NCBI GenBank assembly: GCA_964007475.1
Contig: OZ023273.1
Coordinates: 139,163,308 to 139,227,307 of the forward strand
Reading direction: 5' to 3'
Length of the DNA: 64,000 bases
Source of the DNA: Hybos culiciformis
Taxonomy: Eukaryota > Arthropoda > Insecta > Diptera > Hybotidae
Made by a program: the position numbers and the translations under genes. Below the pieces are notes generated by a model. The model was given only the letters and a program-made list of their open reading frames with translations, was not told the origin of the DNA and ran no database searches. This document shows positions 1 to 22,849 of this stretch, piece by piece (positions within the stretch are counted from its first letter, which is position 1; each line of letters begins with the position of its first letter).

Positions 1-253
1 ATAGTCTAAATGTCTATAAATTATTTTGCAAAAAACCAAAATAAATTTGTAATAAATTGTAATCGATTTCGTAAAAATTCAAATCCACCATACCGATAAA
101 ATCACCACTACAGAAAAATGTAAACAAACCCATAAGAAAATATCATTACCCTGCTATAGGTTAATTTTTAATAAGGTAAGCTCATGGTCGTGTGTAGAAT
201 AAAAACAAAAAATTCTACTTTTTGAAGGCACTCTTAAATTATGTTCATAAATA
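1..253 (-). promoter_or_regulatory. Duplicated 5' flank of a third ZAD-ZNF gene copy (gene itself off the left edge)
   Basis: This stretch matches 17912-18142 and 36404-36660 almost base for base. Those two stretches lie directly upstream of the start codons of ZNF-A and ZNF-B. Window base 1 aligns with base 17912, which is 15 bases upstream of the ZNF-A ATG, so a third copy should start just outside the window and run leftwards. Conservation in all three copies is consistent with a short shared promoter or 5' UTR, but it may only reflect recent duplication. No TATA box is clear. Confidence 0.6.
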
Positions 254-1069
254 AGGGGGGTTGGACATGGCGCCGTGACATTTGTCCGCGGGACATTTGT
301 CCGCGATGAAATTTGTATGGAAAACTTCGCGGACAAATGTCATTTTGCAAAATGTCATTTGTCCGCGATTGTAAAATGTCATTTGTCCGCCGCGGACAAA
401 TGTCTCAAAATTAGCGGACAAATGACATTTTGCAAAATGACATTTGTCCGCGATTGAATTTTCTAACTTTAGCGGACAAATGTCATTTTGATTTTTCAGT
501 TTTTTTAGCGGACAAATGTCATTTTGCAAAATGTCATTTGTCCGCGATTGCTATTTTGAATTTTTAGCGGACAAACGTCATTTTGCAAAATGTTATTTGT
601 CCGCGATTGATTTTTTAAATTTTTAGCGGACAAATGTCATTTTGCAAAATGTCATTTGTCCGCGATTGAAATTTTTAATTTTTAGCGGACAAATGTCATT
701 TTGAAAAATGTCATTTGTCCGCGATTGATTTTTCAGTTTTTTTAGCGGACAAATGTCATTTTGCAAAATGTCATTTGTCCGCGATTGATTTTTCAATTTT
801 GGAGATACTGCAGATTACGTGAACTACTCAGAATCGTCTGAAGGTTGGAAAAGGGTAGAGGGGTAGAGGCCCCCCAAATTCTTCATACATTTTGTATGTG
901 CAATTTTTTTTTTTTTTTGCCCGATTTGCCCCTTAAAGAGAGAGACCAACCACCAGTCCACCCGCCCGCCCGCCGCCCCCCACCTTTCTCTCGTTGTACC
1001 CATTCTGATTGGTTCACGTCATCTGCACTTTAGCCTCAAATTTTTAGCGGACAAATGTCATTTTGCAAA
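254..1069. mobile_element. Foldback-like element FB1 made of near-palindromic units
   Basis: About eight units of a 38-39 base near-palindrome, GCGGACAAATGTCATTTTGC joined to its near reverse complement, are separated by 15-20 AT-rich bases (327-800). A GC-rich core follows (797-1038), then one last half unit. The left end reads GGGGGTTGGACAT followed by GGCGCCGTGACATTTG. The left flank is the conserved ZNF 5' flank and the right flank is unrelated to the other copies, with no target duplication found. It belongs to the same family as 3806-4806 and 18143-18490. No coding sequence was recognised. Confidence 0.75.
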
Positions 1070-3796
1070 TTACTTTGAAATTACTTTGGTTTTTTTTTTG
1101 TTTAATGTAACATAAATACCTAATTTGGTTTTAGAATTTTCTTAGTAATTTTTTTTTATTTATACTATCTTCGTAATTTTAGTTTACTATGTACATACTT
1201 TCTGAAATTTTCTTATATTTTTTCCTTTCTTGCAAATAAATTTATTTTTAATTTAATTTAAATAAAAATTAATAATGATAATATTAGGTATTTTAAGTTT
1301 TTATTTATTGCTGCACGGATACTCTTATACCAATACCAACATAAATTAAAAGCCCCCTATTAAAAAAAAAAACAATACATAGACAGCATCTCGTAGGCAT
1401 AAAAATCATAACAAATGATTGAAACCCTATGAGATTTCCTATACAAAACCTAAAGATTAATCTGTAAAATGGGATTAAAAGCAAAAAAATATAATTTAAT
1501 TATTAAATGTGATTTATTACAGGATTAATATTAATTTTTAAGAAAAAAAACCGTATTTGTTTAAATGAAAGTTTCCATAAATCGAGCAAATTTAATCCAT
1601 GATTTTTTTTTCATCCTGGTAAAGTAAATTGAATTTTTTTTTGTTATAATTTCTAGGCTCTAGGTATACCAAATATAAATAATTTATCTTTAATTTTAAA
1701 TGAATTTTAAAAAAATTCAAATTAATTTAATTAAAGTTTCTATAAAGTAAAAACTTAACTGGTACCTAGCTCTTATTAGACGTTTTGGATAAAGTTCAGC
1801 TAACACACAATCCCGATTTCTCTGAAACTTGTTGAAAGAGTAGAGGCAGTAACCAAACATTCAAATCCAAGACATGTTTTACCGACATGCTCCCATTTCA
1901 GAGAAATGACCCTTCAAAGTTTTTATATATCAGGGACATGTATACATACTACTTCAGGTACATTAAAAATACTCAATAACGATATCCGAATCGGGAAACA
2001 AAAGTTTCTTAAGGGGGTTGGAAGAGGCGGCTGCCGTCTTCCATTCAGAACAACAAATTTTTATTTAAAAAAACTACATATTATGAAAAACGAAGAATTT
2101 GGTTACTACAATACAAGTAGATACCTACCCAGCATTTGAAAACTTTGCGGGTGCATTTCTCTGAAACGAGAGCTTATTGGTAGAAAATTTCTGGGATATT
2201 AATTTTAGGCGAACCGGTTTTACTTTCTCACCAAGTTTCGTCCAAATCGGTCTTGTGTACGTCAACTGCACTTACGTTTATCTACCTGGGTACCCATCTA
2301 CTTATATAGGTTTGCATCTACCTTCTACCTATACCCACAAAAAAGTTTTTTTCGTTTTATTTTTTGATATTAAATTTTTTTATTTATTAATTATTTTTGG
2401 AAATAAATTTAAATCTTATTTAATTTTATACAAATATTTTCATTTGATTTTTATAACAAAAAAAAAACAAAACGAGTAAAAATCCACCTGTAGTTAAGAA
2501 AAAAAATTGTCCAATGAAGGATTTTTATTTTATTTTGGATGTTAAAAATTATTTTTTTTTACTAAACTAATAAAATATTGATTTTTTATTAATTTATCTT
2601 CAATATTATTCCATTTAAATTTTTTTCAAATTTAAAAAACTAAACTAAAAATGGCAAAAAAAATTACTGCCGACCAACAAAGCGAACAAAAATTTGAAAA
2701 CTAGTGGGAATTTTTTATTTATTATCCCTACGAAAAGTTTTGTTTACATTTCAACTACACGGCTGATAAATCTTAGTGTTGGTGATGCTTATACTCATTC
2801 TCTAAATTTTACAAAAAATAACAACAAATTTAAACAAAATTAATGTCAGAAAACATATGAGTGGGTCTTTTTGATTTTAAAATTTGCTGAAAAAACCATC
2901 TTAAAATCCCATATGAAAAAAAGAGAAAAAAGATGATATTGCCAGTCTATATCTATTTCGTCTATGAACAAAATATACTACCCAGTACTCATCACTCATT
3001 CATCACCCATTATTCATCACTTATTCACTACCTAGTACTCGCCACTGTTTTACTGCCTTTCCTTTCTAAAAAATAAATAATACATTTGTTTTATCTGTGG
3101 ATAAATTTATTATTAAGTATAAAGATGAATGAATTAACTATAAAATGAATTGAATTTTAAATTAATTAAGTATCCCCAGGCATTCTGACAGCAGCAGGCA
3201 AATCTATAGTTTTTCTTTTTTTGAAGTCATACTATTGTGTGATTTAAGCAAACTCTTCTTCACTTCTTTTTCGGATAATAATACTCCAATTCCTGATCCA
3301 CAGGCATCTAAAAGAGAAACTATGCGTTAACTATATAATTCATTATTAATTTAAATAAAAAATATATTTCTTACCATATAATTATATTAAATAATTATTC
3401 AATTTCTGATTTTTTCATCTTTTTAATTAATTATATTTAATATTATTTTTAATTTTTAAAATTAATTTTGCTTTGAGTTATCGATAAATAGAAAAAACTT
3501 GTCTTAAATTTTTTTTCGTTTCACTTTCAAATTTTTTTGTGTTATTGAAATATAAAACATCTGCCTCTCTTTTTTTCAACCTAATCTCAGTGATGATTTA
3601 TCAATGATTCAGTGCTGATCACTGAGTTTTAGTAAATGGTAAATATATGCAAAAAATTTTATTTATAATATGCTAAAAATCCAATACATTCACATGAAAA
3701 TTCGCTCCCATGTATTTGTGACCACTGAGATCACTGACAAAAAGCTAGTAGGGTGGTTAAAATTATTTATAATATGTACATGTATAGTTATTGTAA
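1070..3796. other. AT-rich spacer without a recognised gene
   Basis: Mostly low-complexity A/T sequence not shared with the other duplication units. Around 1820-2180 several copies of a TTTCTCTGAAA-like motif occur in both orientations, probably an old MITE. Around 2970-3050 there is a CATCACCCATTATTCATCAC-type simple repeat. One small exon-like frame lies at 3204-3307 on the minus strand and is listed separately. Apparent frames elsewhere here are A/T-rich and unsupported. Confidence 0.6.
3204..3307 (-). pseudogene. Possible orphan terminal exon
   Basis: On the minus strand a good acceptor (CTCTTTTAG) is followed by 104 bases that stay open in one frame and then reach a TAG. The predicted peptide begins ACGSGIGVLLSEKEV and ends in a Lys/Ser-rich tail. 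The composition is less A/T-biased than its surroundings. No upstream exon or donor was found between here and the transposon at 3806. It could be the relic of a last exon or a chance frame. The family is not recognised. Confidence 0.2.
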
Positions 3797-3805
3797 GGTT
3801 AATAC

Positions 3806-4806
3806 GGCGCCGTGACATTTGTCCGCGGGACATTTGTCCGCGATGAAATTTGTATGGAAAACTTCGTGGACTAATGTCATTTTGCAAAATGTCATTTGTC
3901 CGCGATTGCAAAATGACATTTGTCCGCGATTGAATTTTCTAACTTTAGCGGACAAATGTCATTTTGCAAAATGTCATTTGTCCGCGATTGATTTTTCGAA
4001 TTTTTAGCGGACAAATGTCATTTTGCAAAATGTCATTTGTCCGCGATTGAAATTTTTAATTTTTAGCGGACAAATGTCATTTTGCAAAATGTCATTTGTC
4101 CGCGATTGATTTTTCAGTTTTTTTAGCGGACAAATGTCATTTTGCAAAATGTCATTTGTCCGCGATTGATTTTTCAATTTTGGAGATACTGCAGATTACG
4201 TGAACCACTCAGAATCGTCTGAAGCTTGGAAAAGGGAAGAGGGGTAGAGTCCCCCCCAAATTGTTCATACATTTTGTATATGCAATTTTTTTTTTTTGCC
4301 CGATTTGCCGATTTGGCGTCAGCCGCAAATCCCACTGACCAACCACCAGTCCACCCGCCCGCCCGCCGCCCCCCACCACCCTCTCTTGTTGTGCCGATTC
4401 TGATTGGTTCACGTCATCTGCACTTTAGCCTCAAATTTTTAGCATATGTCATTTTCCAAAATGTCATTTGTCCGCATTGCTTTTTTTAATTTTTAGCGGA
4501 CAAATGTCATTTTGCAAAATGTCATTTGTCCGCGATTGATTTTTTAACTTTTTAGCGGACAAATGTCATTTTGCAAAATGGCATTTGTCCGCGATTGATT
4601 TTTCAGATTTTTAGCGGACAAATGTCATTTTGCAAAATGTCATTTGTCCGCGATTAATTTTTATCGCGGACAAATGACATTTTGGAAAATGTCATTTGTC
4701 CGCGGCGGACAAAAGACATTTTGAATCGCGGACAAATGTCATTTTTATGTCCGCGATACAAAAACAAATCGCGGACAAATGTCCCGCGGACAAATGTCCA
4801 ACCCCC
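3806..4806. mobile_element. Foldback-like element FB2, complete, with 9-bp target duplication
   Basis: This 1001-bp insertion is flanked by the direct repeat GGTTAATAC (3797-3805 and 4807-4815). The paralogous uninterrupted site is at about 19630, so both the insertion and the duplication are directly visible. Both arms consist of the near-palindrome GCGGACAAATGTCATTTTGC plus its partner. The left arm is about 380 bases and the right arm about 370. They surround a 250-bp core (4182-4436) with its own inner inverted ends and a C-rich run (CCACCCGCCCGCCCGCCGCC). The right end reads GTCCAACCCCC. Nine-base duplications and tandem-repeat arms fit Foldback or Mutator-like elements. It has no coding capacity. 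Confidence 0.85.
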
Positions 4807-4815
4807 GGTTAATAC

Positions 4816-6665
4816 ATATAACAAAATTTACGCTTTGTAACAAAATGTGATTTATGTGACTGTGAAAATTTACCGTAGTGTCTAATACTGCTCTGTTTTT
4901 TCTACGTTATTCAAAGCGTCAACTCCAAGGGAGTATAATTAAACAAAATAGAACTTCTTTTTCTGAGGAAACTCTTTTTTCAAATTTTCCTGGAGATTAT
5001 TTTGCCGAAATTGAGCATGAACTACATTACGCATTAATGCAGGAAATGTAGTACCTATTCTAACCCTGACAAAGTGGAATATGAAAATTCAATATATATT
5101 ATCCGGAATATTTTTTTATATGACAAATTCATTTCATTTTCCTGAAATATTTCGTAAAACAGAATATTCCACAAATATTCTCCTAATGCGAAGACCATAT
5201 AAGATAAGTACACTCTCCATCATTTGAATAGGTTCGTCCGTTATACTTTCATATCTCTTTTTTGCATTTTCAAAGACGATTTTTGTCTTTTTCCTTCACC
5301 GCTGTGCTTTTTTATGTACATTACTGCCTTTCAAATGGCATTCCTCGAATTTCTACCATGAAAAATATATTAAGAAAACTATAAAACTGTTGAAAACAAA
5401 ATAGGAAAAATTAAGTCATTAGGAAGATATATAGAAAAAAGTTGGTTTGTGAATGAATGAACAAGAATAACTCCAGAATGTTTTTATTATTTTTGTATAA
5501 GTACAATGATTGCAGAGCTCCTCCATTTCGTTGTGATTAATAATTAATAATTACCTGATTATTGTCGATGTGAGCAATTTCAGAGATACGGTCTGTTCAT
5601 ATTTTGTTTACAAATTCCTAAATCCAAAGTTAAATTGAAGCAATGATCAAAAATTATTAATAATTTCTATGCTATTGTTACTGTGTTTACTTTCAAAGAG
5701 ATTTCTCTGAATTTTTTATAAAAACAATTAATGTTTACAATTTTTTAAGGGCCTTTATTTTTTTTAAATGAAAATGAATCCAATGTATTTCCTATAATTC
5801 TAATTCTGTAAAACTTTCATACATTATTTTTCTTATTTGCCTAAGATTCTTAATAAAACACAATTTGCCATGTTTTTCGTTAAACGAAAGAATTTATCTA
5901 ATTTATTTAATAACTCTGTAATACTATTTTTATATTGAGCGTAATTAAAAAAAAAAAACTAATAATTACTTTTAAGGCTTTCATTATTTGCGAATTTTTA
6001 TTGCAGCAATGGTTTTTAGCTAATCTTCTGACATATCATCTTCTGACGTATCGCCTTCTCCATATCCACTATCCGACGGCGGCCACTCTTCCCACTCTTC
6101 CTTTTCTTCATCACCTTCCTCATCCTCTTAATCACCCCCATCATCATCTTCCACCTCATGGTCTGACTCCACAACGGGGTTATTCACCACCTCCACTTCA
6201 TCGTCGAGCAGCAAATAATATCCATGATCACCATCATACTCTTCCTCCTCCATGTATTCATCACCTTCCTTATCCTCTTCATTACCCCCATCATCGCCCG
6301 CCTCCTCATGATCTGATTGCGTTATTCATCACCTCGACGATGATGTGAGCAGCAAGTAATATCCATGATCATCATCATCATCATCGCTGCTGATTTCCAT
6401 TACAGCATCCTCATCATCGCTTTCAGGTCATTAAATTTGAAATAAGTGAGGTTCACTTCACACACACTTCGAATTCGATATCCTTCAATTGTAAAAAATA
6501 CAACTTCACAGTGTGTTCGATGTTCCATTAAAGGAGGATATAATATTATTTTATTACAGTCGCAAAAAGTATTTATCAGTTTTTTTTTCTGTGTTTTGTC
6601 ATTAAGCAAAATCAATACAGGAGATCGAAAAGGACTGTAGATAATTAATCTGCATTGCATTCAAA
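4816..6665. other. 3' flank of ZNF-A, duplicated at 19630-22849
   Basis: This sequence is shared with the region downstream of ZNF-B (19630-20634 and 22615-22849), which identifies it as part of the duplication unit. The two copies differ by one insertion in B (20635-22614) and by about 620 bases present only here (roughly 5862-6478), which include the acidic coding remnant listed separately. No other gene was recognised. The 3' UTR of ZNF-A probably lies just below 6666. Confidence 0.6.
5990..6427 (-). pseudogene. Degenerate acidic coding remnant with two internal repeats
   Basis: Read on the minus strand, this stretch is rich in Asp/Glu codons (GAT, GAA, GAG). It contains two diverged copies of a block encoding roughly DHGYYLLL followed by an acidic run, and ends near MSED then a stop. 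Stop codons and frame changes separate the blocks. GC content is clearly higher than the surroundings. It is missing from the paralogous 3' flank of ZNF-B. It may be a decayed exon, a processed fragment or a degenerated repeat. The His/Pro-rich plus-strand frame over the same bases is its antisense shadow. Confidence 0.35.
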
Positions 6666-17897
<11,232 letters not shown>

Positions 17898-18142
17898 AAC
17901 AATATAGATGGATAGTCTAAATGTCTATAAATTATTTTGCAAAAAACCAAAATAAATTTGTAATAAATTGTAATCGATTTCGTAAAAATTCAAAACCACC
18001 ATACCGATAAAATCACCACTACAGAAAAATGTAAACAAACCCATAAGAAAATATCATTACCCTGCTATAGGTTAATTTTTAATAAGGTAAGTTAAAAAAT
18101 GCTACTTTTTGAAGGCACTCTTAAATTATGTTCATATATAAG
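17898..18142 (-). promoter_or_regulatory. 5' flank of ZNF-A
   Basis: Conserved with 1-253 and 36389-36660, ending exactly where foldback element FB3 starts. It presumably holds the transcription start and core promoter because nothing further upstream is shared between copies. No canonical TATA box was identified. Confidence 0.5.
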
Positions 18143-18490
18143 GGGGGTTGGACATTTGTCCGCGGGACAATTGTCCACGATTTGTTTTTGTATCGCGGAC
18201 ATCAAAATGACTTTTGTCCGCCGCGACAAATGACATTTTGCAAAATGACATTTGTCCGCTAAAAATTTAAAATTTCAATCGCGGACAAATAACATTTTAC
18301 AAAATGAGATTTGTCCGCTAAAAATTTGGAAAATCAAAGGCGGACAAATGACATTTCTCCGCTAAAGTTTGAAAATTCAATCGCGGACAAATGTAATTTT
18401 GCAAAATGTCATTTGTCCGCTCATTTTGAGACATTTGTCCATACAAATTTCATCGCGGACAAATGTCCCGCGGACATATGTTAACGCGCC
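18143..18490. mobile_element. Foldback-like element FB3 (short, inverted relative to FB2)
   Basis: It begins GGGGGTTGGACATTTGTCC, the reverse complement of the right end of FB2, and ends GTTAACGCGCC, close to the reverse complement of the left end of FB2. Four or five diverged near-palindromic units lie between, and the GC-rich core is missing. Its left junction is the same as that of FB1. The flanks show no matching 9-bp duplication, so it is probably a rearranged or recombined copy. Confidence 0.75.
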
Positions 18491-18849
18491 AAGAAATACA
18501 TATCTGCATAATCTCCTGAACAAACCGAAATCATTGGATGCGACGGATGTGAATTACATGTCACCACGCGCGAAAATTTTAAAATGGTTAATACCCTGCT
18601 AGCTTTTGTTCACCAGTTTCATCAGTTACAACACATACAAATCTATTTTTTAAGACTGTATTGGTTTTTTCTTAGAAAATTGTGTATGTATTTTACTATT
18701 CACTATAACGCACTACAAAGTAGTTTATAATGACAAAAAAACTACTTCCTAAAAGAGACAGTTAACAAAAAACAAATAAAGAATAAACGAGACTACGTGA
18801 TTCAAAAGTATTTCTAAAGTACTTCCAGGCTAGCAGGGTAGTAGATTAC
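18491..18849. other. Unique spacer, no gene recognised
   Basis: Sequence between FB3 and the hairpin MITE, not shared with the other duplication units. No open frame with gene-like features was seen. Confidence 0.5.
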
Positions 18850-19595
18850 AATACATGTTAAGAAAATTTGTTATTCTTGCGAGTTGTGTGTACACACAAA
18901 CACATAGGCACGAGTCATGTTTATATCACTAGACCGAAGGTCGAGTGATATAATATTGACGAGTGTCTATGTGTTTGTGTGTATACACAACGAGCTGTAT
19001 AACAAATTTGATTAACATGTATTGTATACTGCTTTAATGTGCATGGGAGAGGTAGTTGCAAAGAGAGAATATAGAGATAATTAATAATAAAAAAAAAGAT
19101 AAAAGAAATGGAGGGAAATATTCCACGTTAATCATTCTTTAATTTCCCTTTCTTTTACAGATAAAAGAAGATTTGGGAAATATTCCACGTTAATTCTTCT
19201 TTAATTTCTCTTTCTTTTACAGATAAAAGAGGATTTGGGAAATATTCTACGTTAATTCTTCTTTAATTTCTCTCTTTCTTTTACAGATAAAAGAGGATTT
19301 GGGAAATATTCCACGTTCATTTTATTTATTTTATTTCTTTCTTTTAGAGATAAAAGGAAAAAAGAGAAATATTGTGAGTGTGAGTGATATTATTTTTGTT
19401 TATAGTATTACGCAGTTCAAAATGAAGAATGTAAATACAATATAGAGCAATGTAAATACAATTTACATCACAGGGAAATGTAAATACAATTTACATTCCT
19501 GTATAATTGCATGTGTATTGATGCATGTAATGGACCATTTACCGAGCTAAATTTGCGAATGTAAATACAACTTACCGAAGCCATGCGCATTAAAA
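18850..19595. mobile_element. Hairpin MITE, family HP, copy 1
   Basis: A long imperfect inverted repeat (18850-19030) centred on TATATCACTAGACC-GAA-GGTCGAGTGATATA, with outer stems of TTGTTAT / ATAACAA and CATGTTAA / TTAACATG. It is followed by ATGTAAATACAA-type repeats, and the right end is CATGCGCATTAAAA. Related copies occur at 46525-46730 (inverted) and 49568-49968. The right end coincides with the left boundary of duplication unit B. It carries no coding sequence. Confidence 0.7.
19090..19372. repeat. Minisatellite, four to five units of about 64 bp
   Basis: Units contain GATAAAAGAGGATTTGGGAA, AATATTCCACGTTAATTC and TTTCTCTTTCTTTTACAG. It lies inside the internal part of hairpin MITE copy 1 and is absent from copy 3, so it expanded locally. 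Each unit carries a polypyrimidine tract plus CAG that resembles a splice acceptor on the plus strand. Confidence 0.8.
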
Positions 19596-20634
19596 CTATT
19601 TATAATATGTACATGTATAGTTATTATAAGGTTAATACACATAACAAAATTTACGCCTTGTTACAAAATGTAATTTATGTGACTGTGAAAATTTACCGTA
19701 GTGTCTAACACTGCTCTGTTTTTTCTACGTTATTCAAAGCGTCAACTCCAAGGGAGTATAATTAAACAAAATAGAACTTCTTTTTCTGAGGAAACTTTTT
19801 TTTCACATTTTCCTGGAGATTATTTTGCCGAAATTGAGCATGAACTACATTACGCATTAATGCAGGAAATGTAGTACCTATTCTAACCCTGACAAAGTGA
19901 AATATGAAAGTTGAAATTATATTATCCGGAATATTTTTTTATATGACAAATTCAGTTCATTTTCCTGAAATATTTCGTAAAACAGAATATTCCACAAATA
20001 TTCTCCTAATGCGAACACCATATAAGACAAGTTTACTCTCCATCATTTGAATAGGTTCGTCCGTTATACTTTCATATTTTTTTTTTGCATTTTCAAAGAC
20101 GATTTTTGTCTTTTTCCTTCACCACAGTGCTTTTTTATGTACATTACTGCCTTTCAAATGGCATTCCTCGAATTTCTACCATGAAAAATATATTAAGAAA
20201 ACTATAAAACTGTTGAAAACAAAATAGGAAAAATTACGAAACATATTTAAGTCATTAGGAAGATATATATAAAATACTTTTATGTGTGTTGATTTGTGAA
20301 TGAATGAACAAGAATAACTCCAGAATGTTTTTATTATTTTTGTATAAGTACAATGATTGCAGAGCTCCTCCATTTCGTTGTGATTAATAATTAATAATTA
20401 CCTGATTATTGTCGATGTGAGCAATTTCAGAGATACGGTCTGTTCATATTTTGTTTACAAATTCCTAAATCCAAAGTTAAATTGAAGCAATGATCAAAAA
20501 GTATTAATCATTTCTATGCTATTGTTACTGTGTTTACTTTCAAAGAGATTTCTCTGAATTTCTTATAAAAACAATTCATGTTGGCATTTTTTTGAGGGCT
20601 TTTATTTTTTTAAAATGAAAATGAATCCAATGTA
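19596..20634. other. 3' flank of ZNF-B, duplicate of 3764-5788
   Basis: Homologous to the 3' flank of ZNF-A and containing the uninterrupted target of FB2 at about 19630. No gene was recognised. Confidence 0.6.
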
Positions 20635-22614
20635 GGGTAAAGGCAGGTATTCTCAGCCGGGACCAATTCTCAGCCACTTTAACTTTGCCCATGAGTATTA
20701 GGAAAAGTATACATCTAAGCCAAAAAACCAAAATTTAATTTAAAAGAGTGTTTATTCCTCTACTCATATGCAAAAAATAAAATAATTCGGAATTAAAATA
20801 ATTGATTAAAAAGTAATTATTTCAAACAAGTCTGTCGATGCGATCAGTTCGGTACAAAAAATTAGAATTTTATGAAAAAAGGTGTTCAGATAAACGAGCT
20901 AAAAAATCTAAATTTTTGTAAAAAATTAAAGTTCTAGTTGTTTAAATTATTAAAGGAGATAATTATCAGCATAAATAAAAAAAAATGGGTAACTTTTTTT
21001 TTTATTTTACTCAAAATTTTCACATGGTCGAGATTACATTCCAAAATTTTGGGTAAATTTAATTGTCAGCCACCCCGGCTGAGAATAGAATTCGACGCAA
21101 AATTTGATTTAAAAACAAAAACAACTAAATTTGACTGTTTTTACATTCAGGAACCTATAAAACAGCTTAAATATCGTTTATAATGAGCTGGACCAATTAT
21201 CAGCCGGGGTACAAAATTTTTTTTTTCCTTGTGGCTGACAATAATATCTTCATACTATCTTTGAATTCTATTCTCGGCCACTTAATGAAATTTTGAAATT
21301 TTGCTTTCAGCGAAGAAATTTGGGCTCAAAATATAAAAAAAAACGATGCTGCAGATGACGGGAACCACTCAGAATCGACTGAAACTTGGAGGGGTGGTAG
21401 AGGCGGTCCCAAACCCCCAAAAACTGAAAACAGTTCTTGGGGAAAAGACCCCGTTTCTGATATGCCCCCCGGGTTGGGAGCTTAAACTCCGGAAGCTAAA
21501 TCCCGAGTACAAAAGCTCGAAAACTAAACCACGGGAGATAAAATTCCAGAGGCCAAAATGTTGGGGAAAAAAATCCCGGAAGTTAAAATCCCGAAAAAAC
21601 AAAATCCTGGAAACCAAAATGCCGGAGGGACAAATTCCCGGAAAACAGAATTCCGCAGGAACAAAATCACCGAAATTTTAATTTGAAAGAAATCATTAAC
21701 TAGGAACATACATTTCTTGAAATCAAATACTTATCCTATATCGATCACGTATCCCTGCGGGGCTTCAGGGATTAAAACCTTTTTTGCAACCTAACCCATG
21801 GCTACGCCAGCCAAACCCTTTTCGTATGTCCCTGCGGGGCTTCAGGGATTAAAACCTCCCTTTTCATTTATTTTAGGTTCCCAGATTAAGTTTTCGGGAT
21901 TTCAGGTATCGAGATTAAGGGTTTCCGGGATTTTGACTTCCGAGATTTCGTCTTTCCGGGATTTCGTCTTTTCGGGATTTTACCTTCCGGGATATCTTCC
22001 GGGATTGTAATTTCCGAGATTGTAATTTCCGAGATTTTAGGAAAAGGGTGATTTCCGGGATTTCGTACATCCGGGATTTTCGACTCCGTGCATTTATTTC
22101 CCAAAGTGCTCAAAATATTCTAAAAATTCAAAAGTTCTAACAAATAAAAGTAATTTACAAATTGTAAGTTGAGGAATATAGTTTTTAGGTATTTTTATTG
22201 TAATTTTTGCATATAATGCGTACAAATTATTTTGCCTAGATTTTTTTAAGTTTTCTAATCTAGCTTTTAGGAACTTATAGTTCCTAATTAAATAAAATTC
22301 AACGTAATTATTACTTAAAACCGACTTTTATTGCTTAATTCTCTTTAAAACGAGGGTGGCTGAGAATAGAATCCAAAGTGGCTGAGAATAGAATTTGGGT
22401 GGCTGAGAATAGGGGAAAATGGGTTTTTTTTTCTTTGTTCTACGAATTTTTTCTAAAAAAATTAATTAAATAAACCAATTCCGGATTTATGTAGAAAAAT
22501 GTCTGAAAAATCCAAAAAACATAACTTTGTATAGCTAAATGCTAATACTTTATACTTTTTGTTCGTTCAAAGTGAAAAAATGAGTTAGGTGGCTGAGAAT
22601 TGGGTACTTTACCC
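20635..22614. mobile_element. TA-flanked non-autonomous DNA element, 1980 bp
   Basis: Inserted relative to the paralogous site near 5786-5789 with a TA duplication (20633-20634, 22615-22616). Left end GGGTAAAGGCAGGTATTCTC and right end, read inward, GGGTAAAGTACCCAATTCTC form a terminal inverted repeat. The arms contain many copies of a GTGGCTGAGAATAGAATT-type motif in both orientations. The middle (21480-22100) is a degenerate array of TCCGGGATTTT-like units. A stretch at 21345-21400 matches the core of the foldback elements. TA duplications fit Tc1/mariner-type elements, but the superfamily is not certain. No transposase was seen. Confidence 0.75.
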
Positions 22615-22849
22615 TATTTCCTATAATTTTAATTCTGTAAAACTTTCATACATTATTTTTCTTATGTGCCTAAGATTCTTAATAATATCCTTCAATTGTA
22701 AAAAATACAACTTCACAGTGTGTTCGATGTTCCATTAAAGGAGGATAAAATATTATTTTATTACAGTCGCAAGAAGTATTTATCAGTTTTTTTCTGTGTT
22801 TTGTCACTAAGCAAAATCAATACACGAGATCGCATACATTATTTTCAAA

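Noticed and set aside
327..800. Regularly spaced repeats resembling a CRISPR array
   Set aside because: The repeats are near-palindromes with A/T-rich, partly repeated spacers. They lie in a transposon with target duplications in eukaryotic DNA and have no cas genes.
2177..2479. Tyr/Phe/Leu-rich frame of 100 codons
   Set aside because: Composition follows the A/T background, with no start context, splice signals or recognisable motif.
5935..6348. His/Pro-rich plus-strand reading frame of 137 codons
   Set aside because: It is the antisense shadow of the acidic minus-strand remnant and has low complexity.
21346..21681. Lys-rich plus-strand reading frame of 111 codons
   Set aside because: It is composed of the degenerate CCGGGATTT-type repeat array and foldback core inside a non-autonomous transposon.
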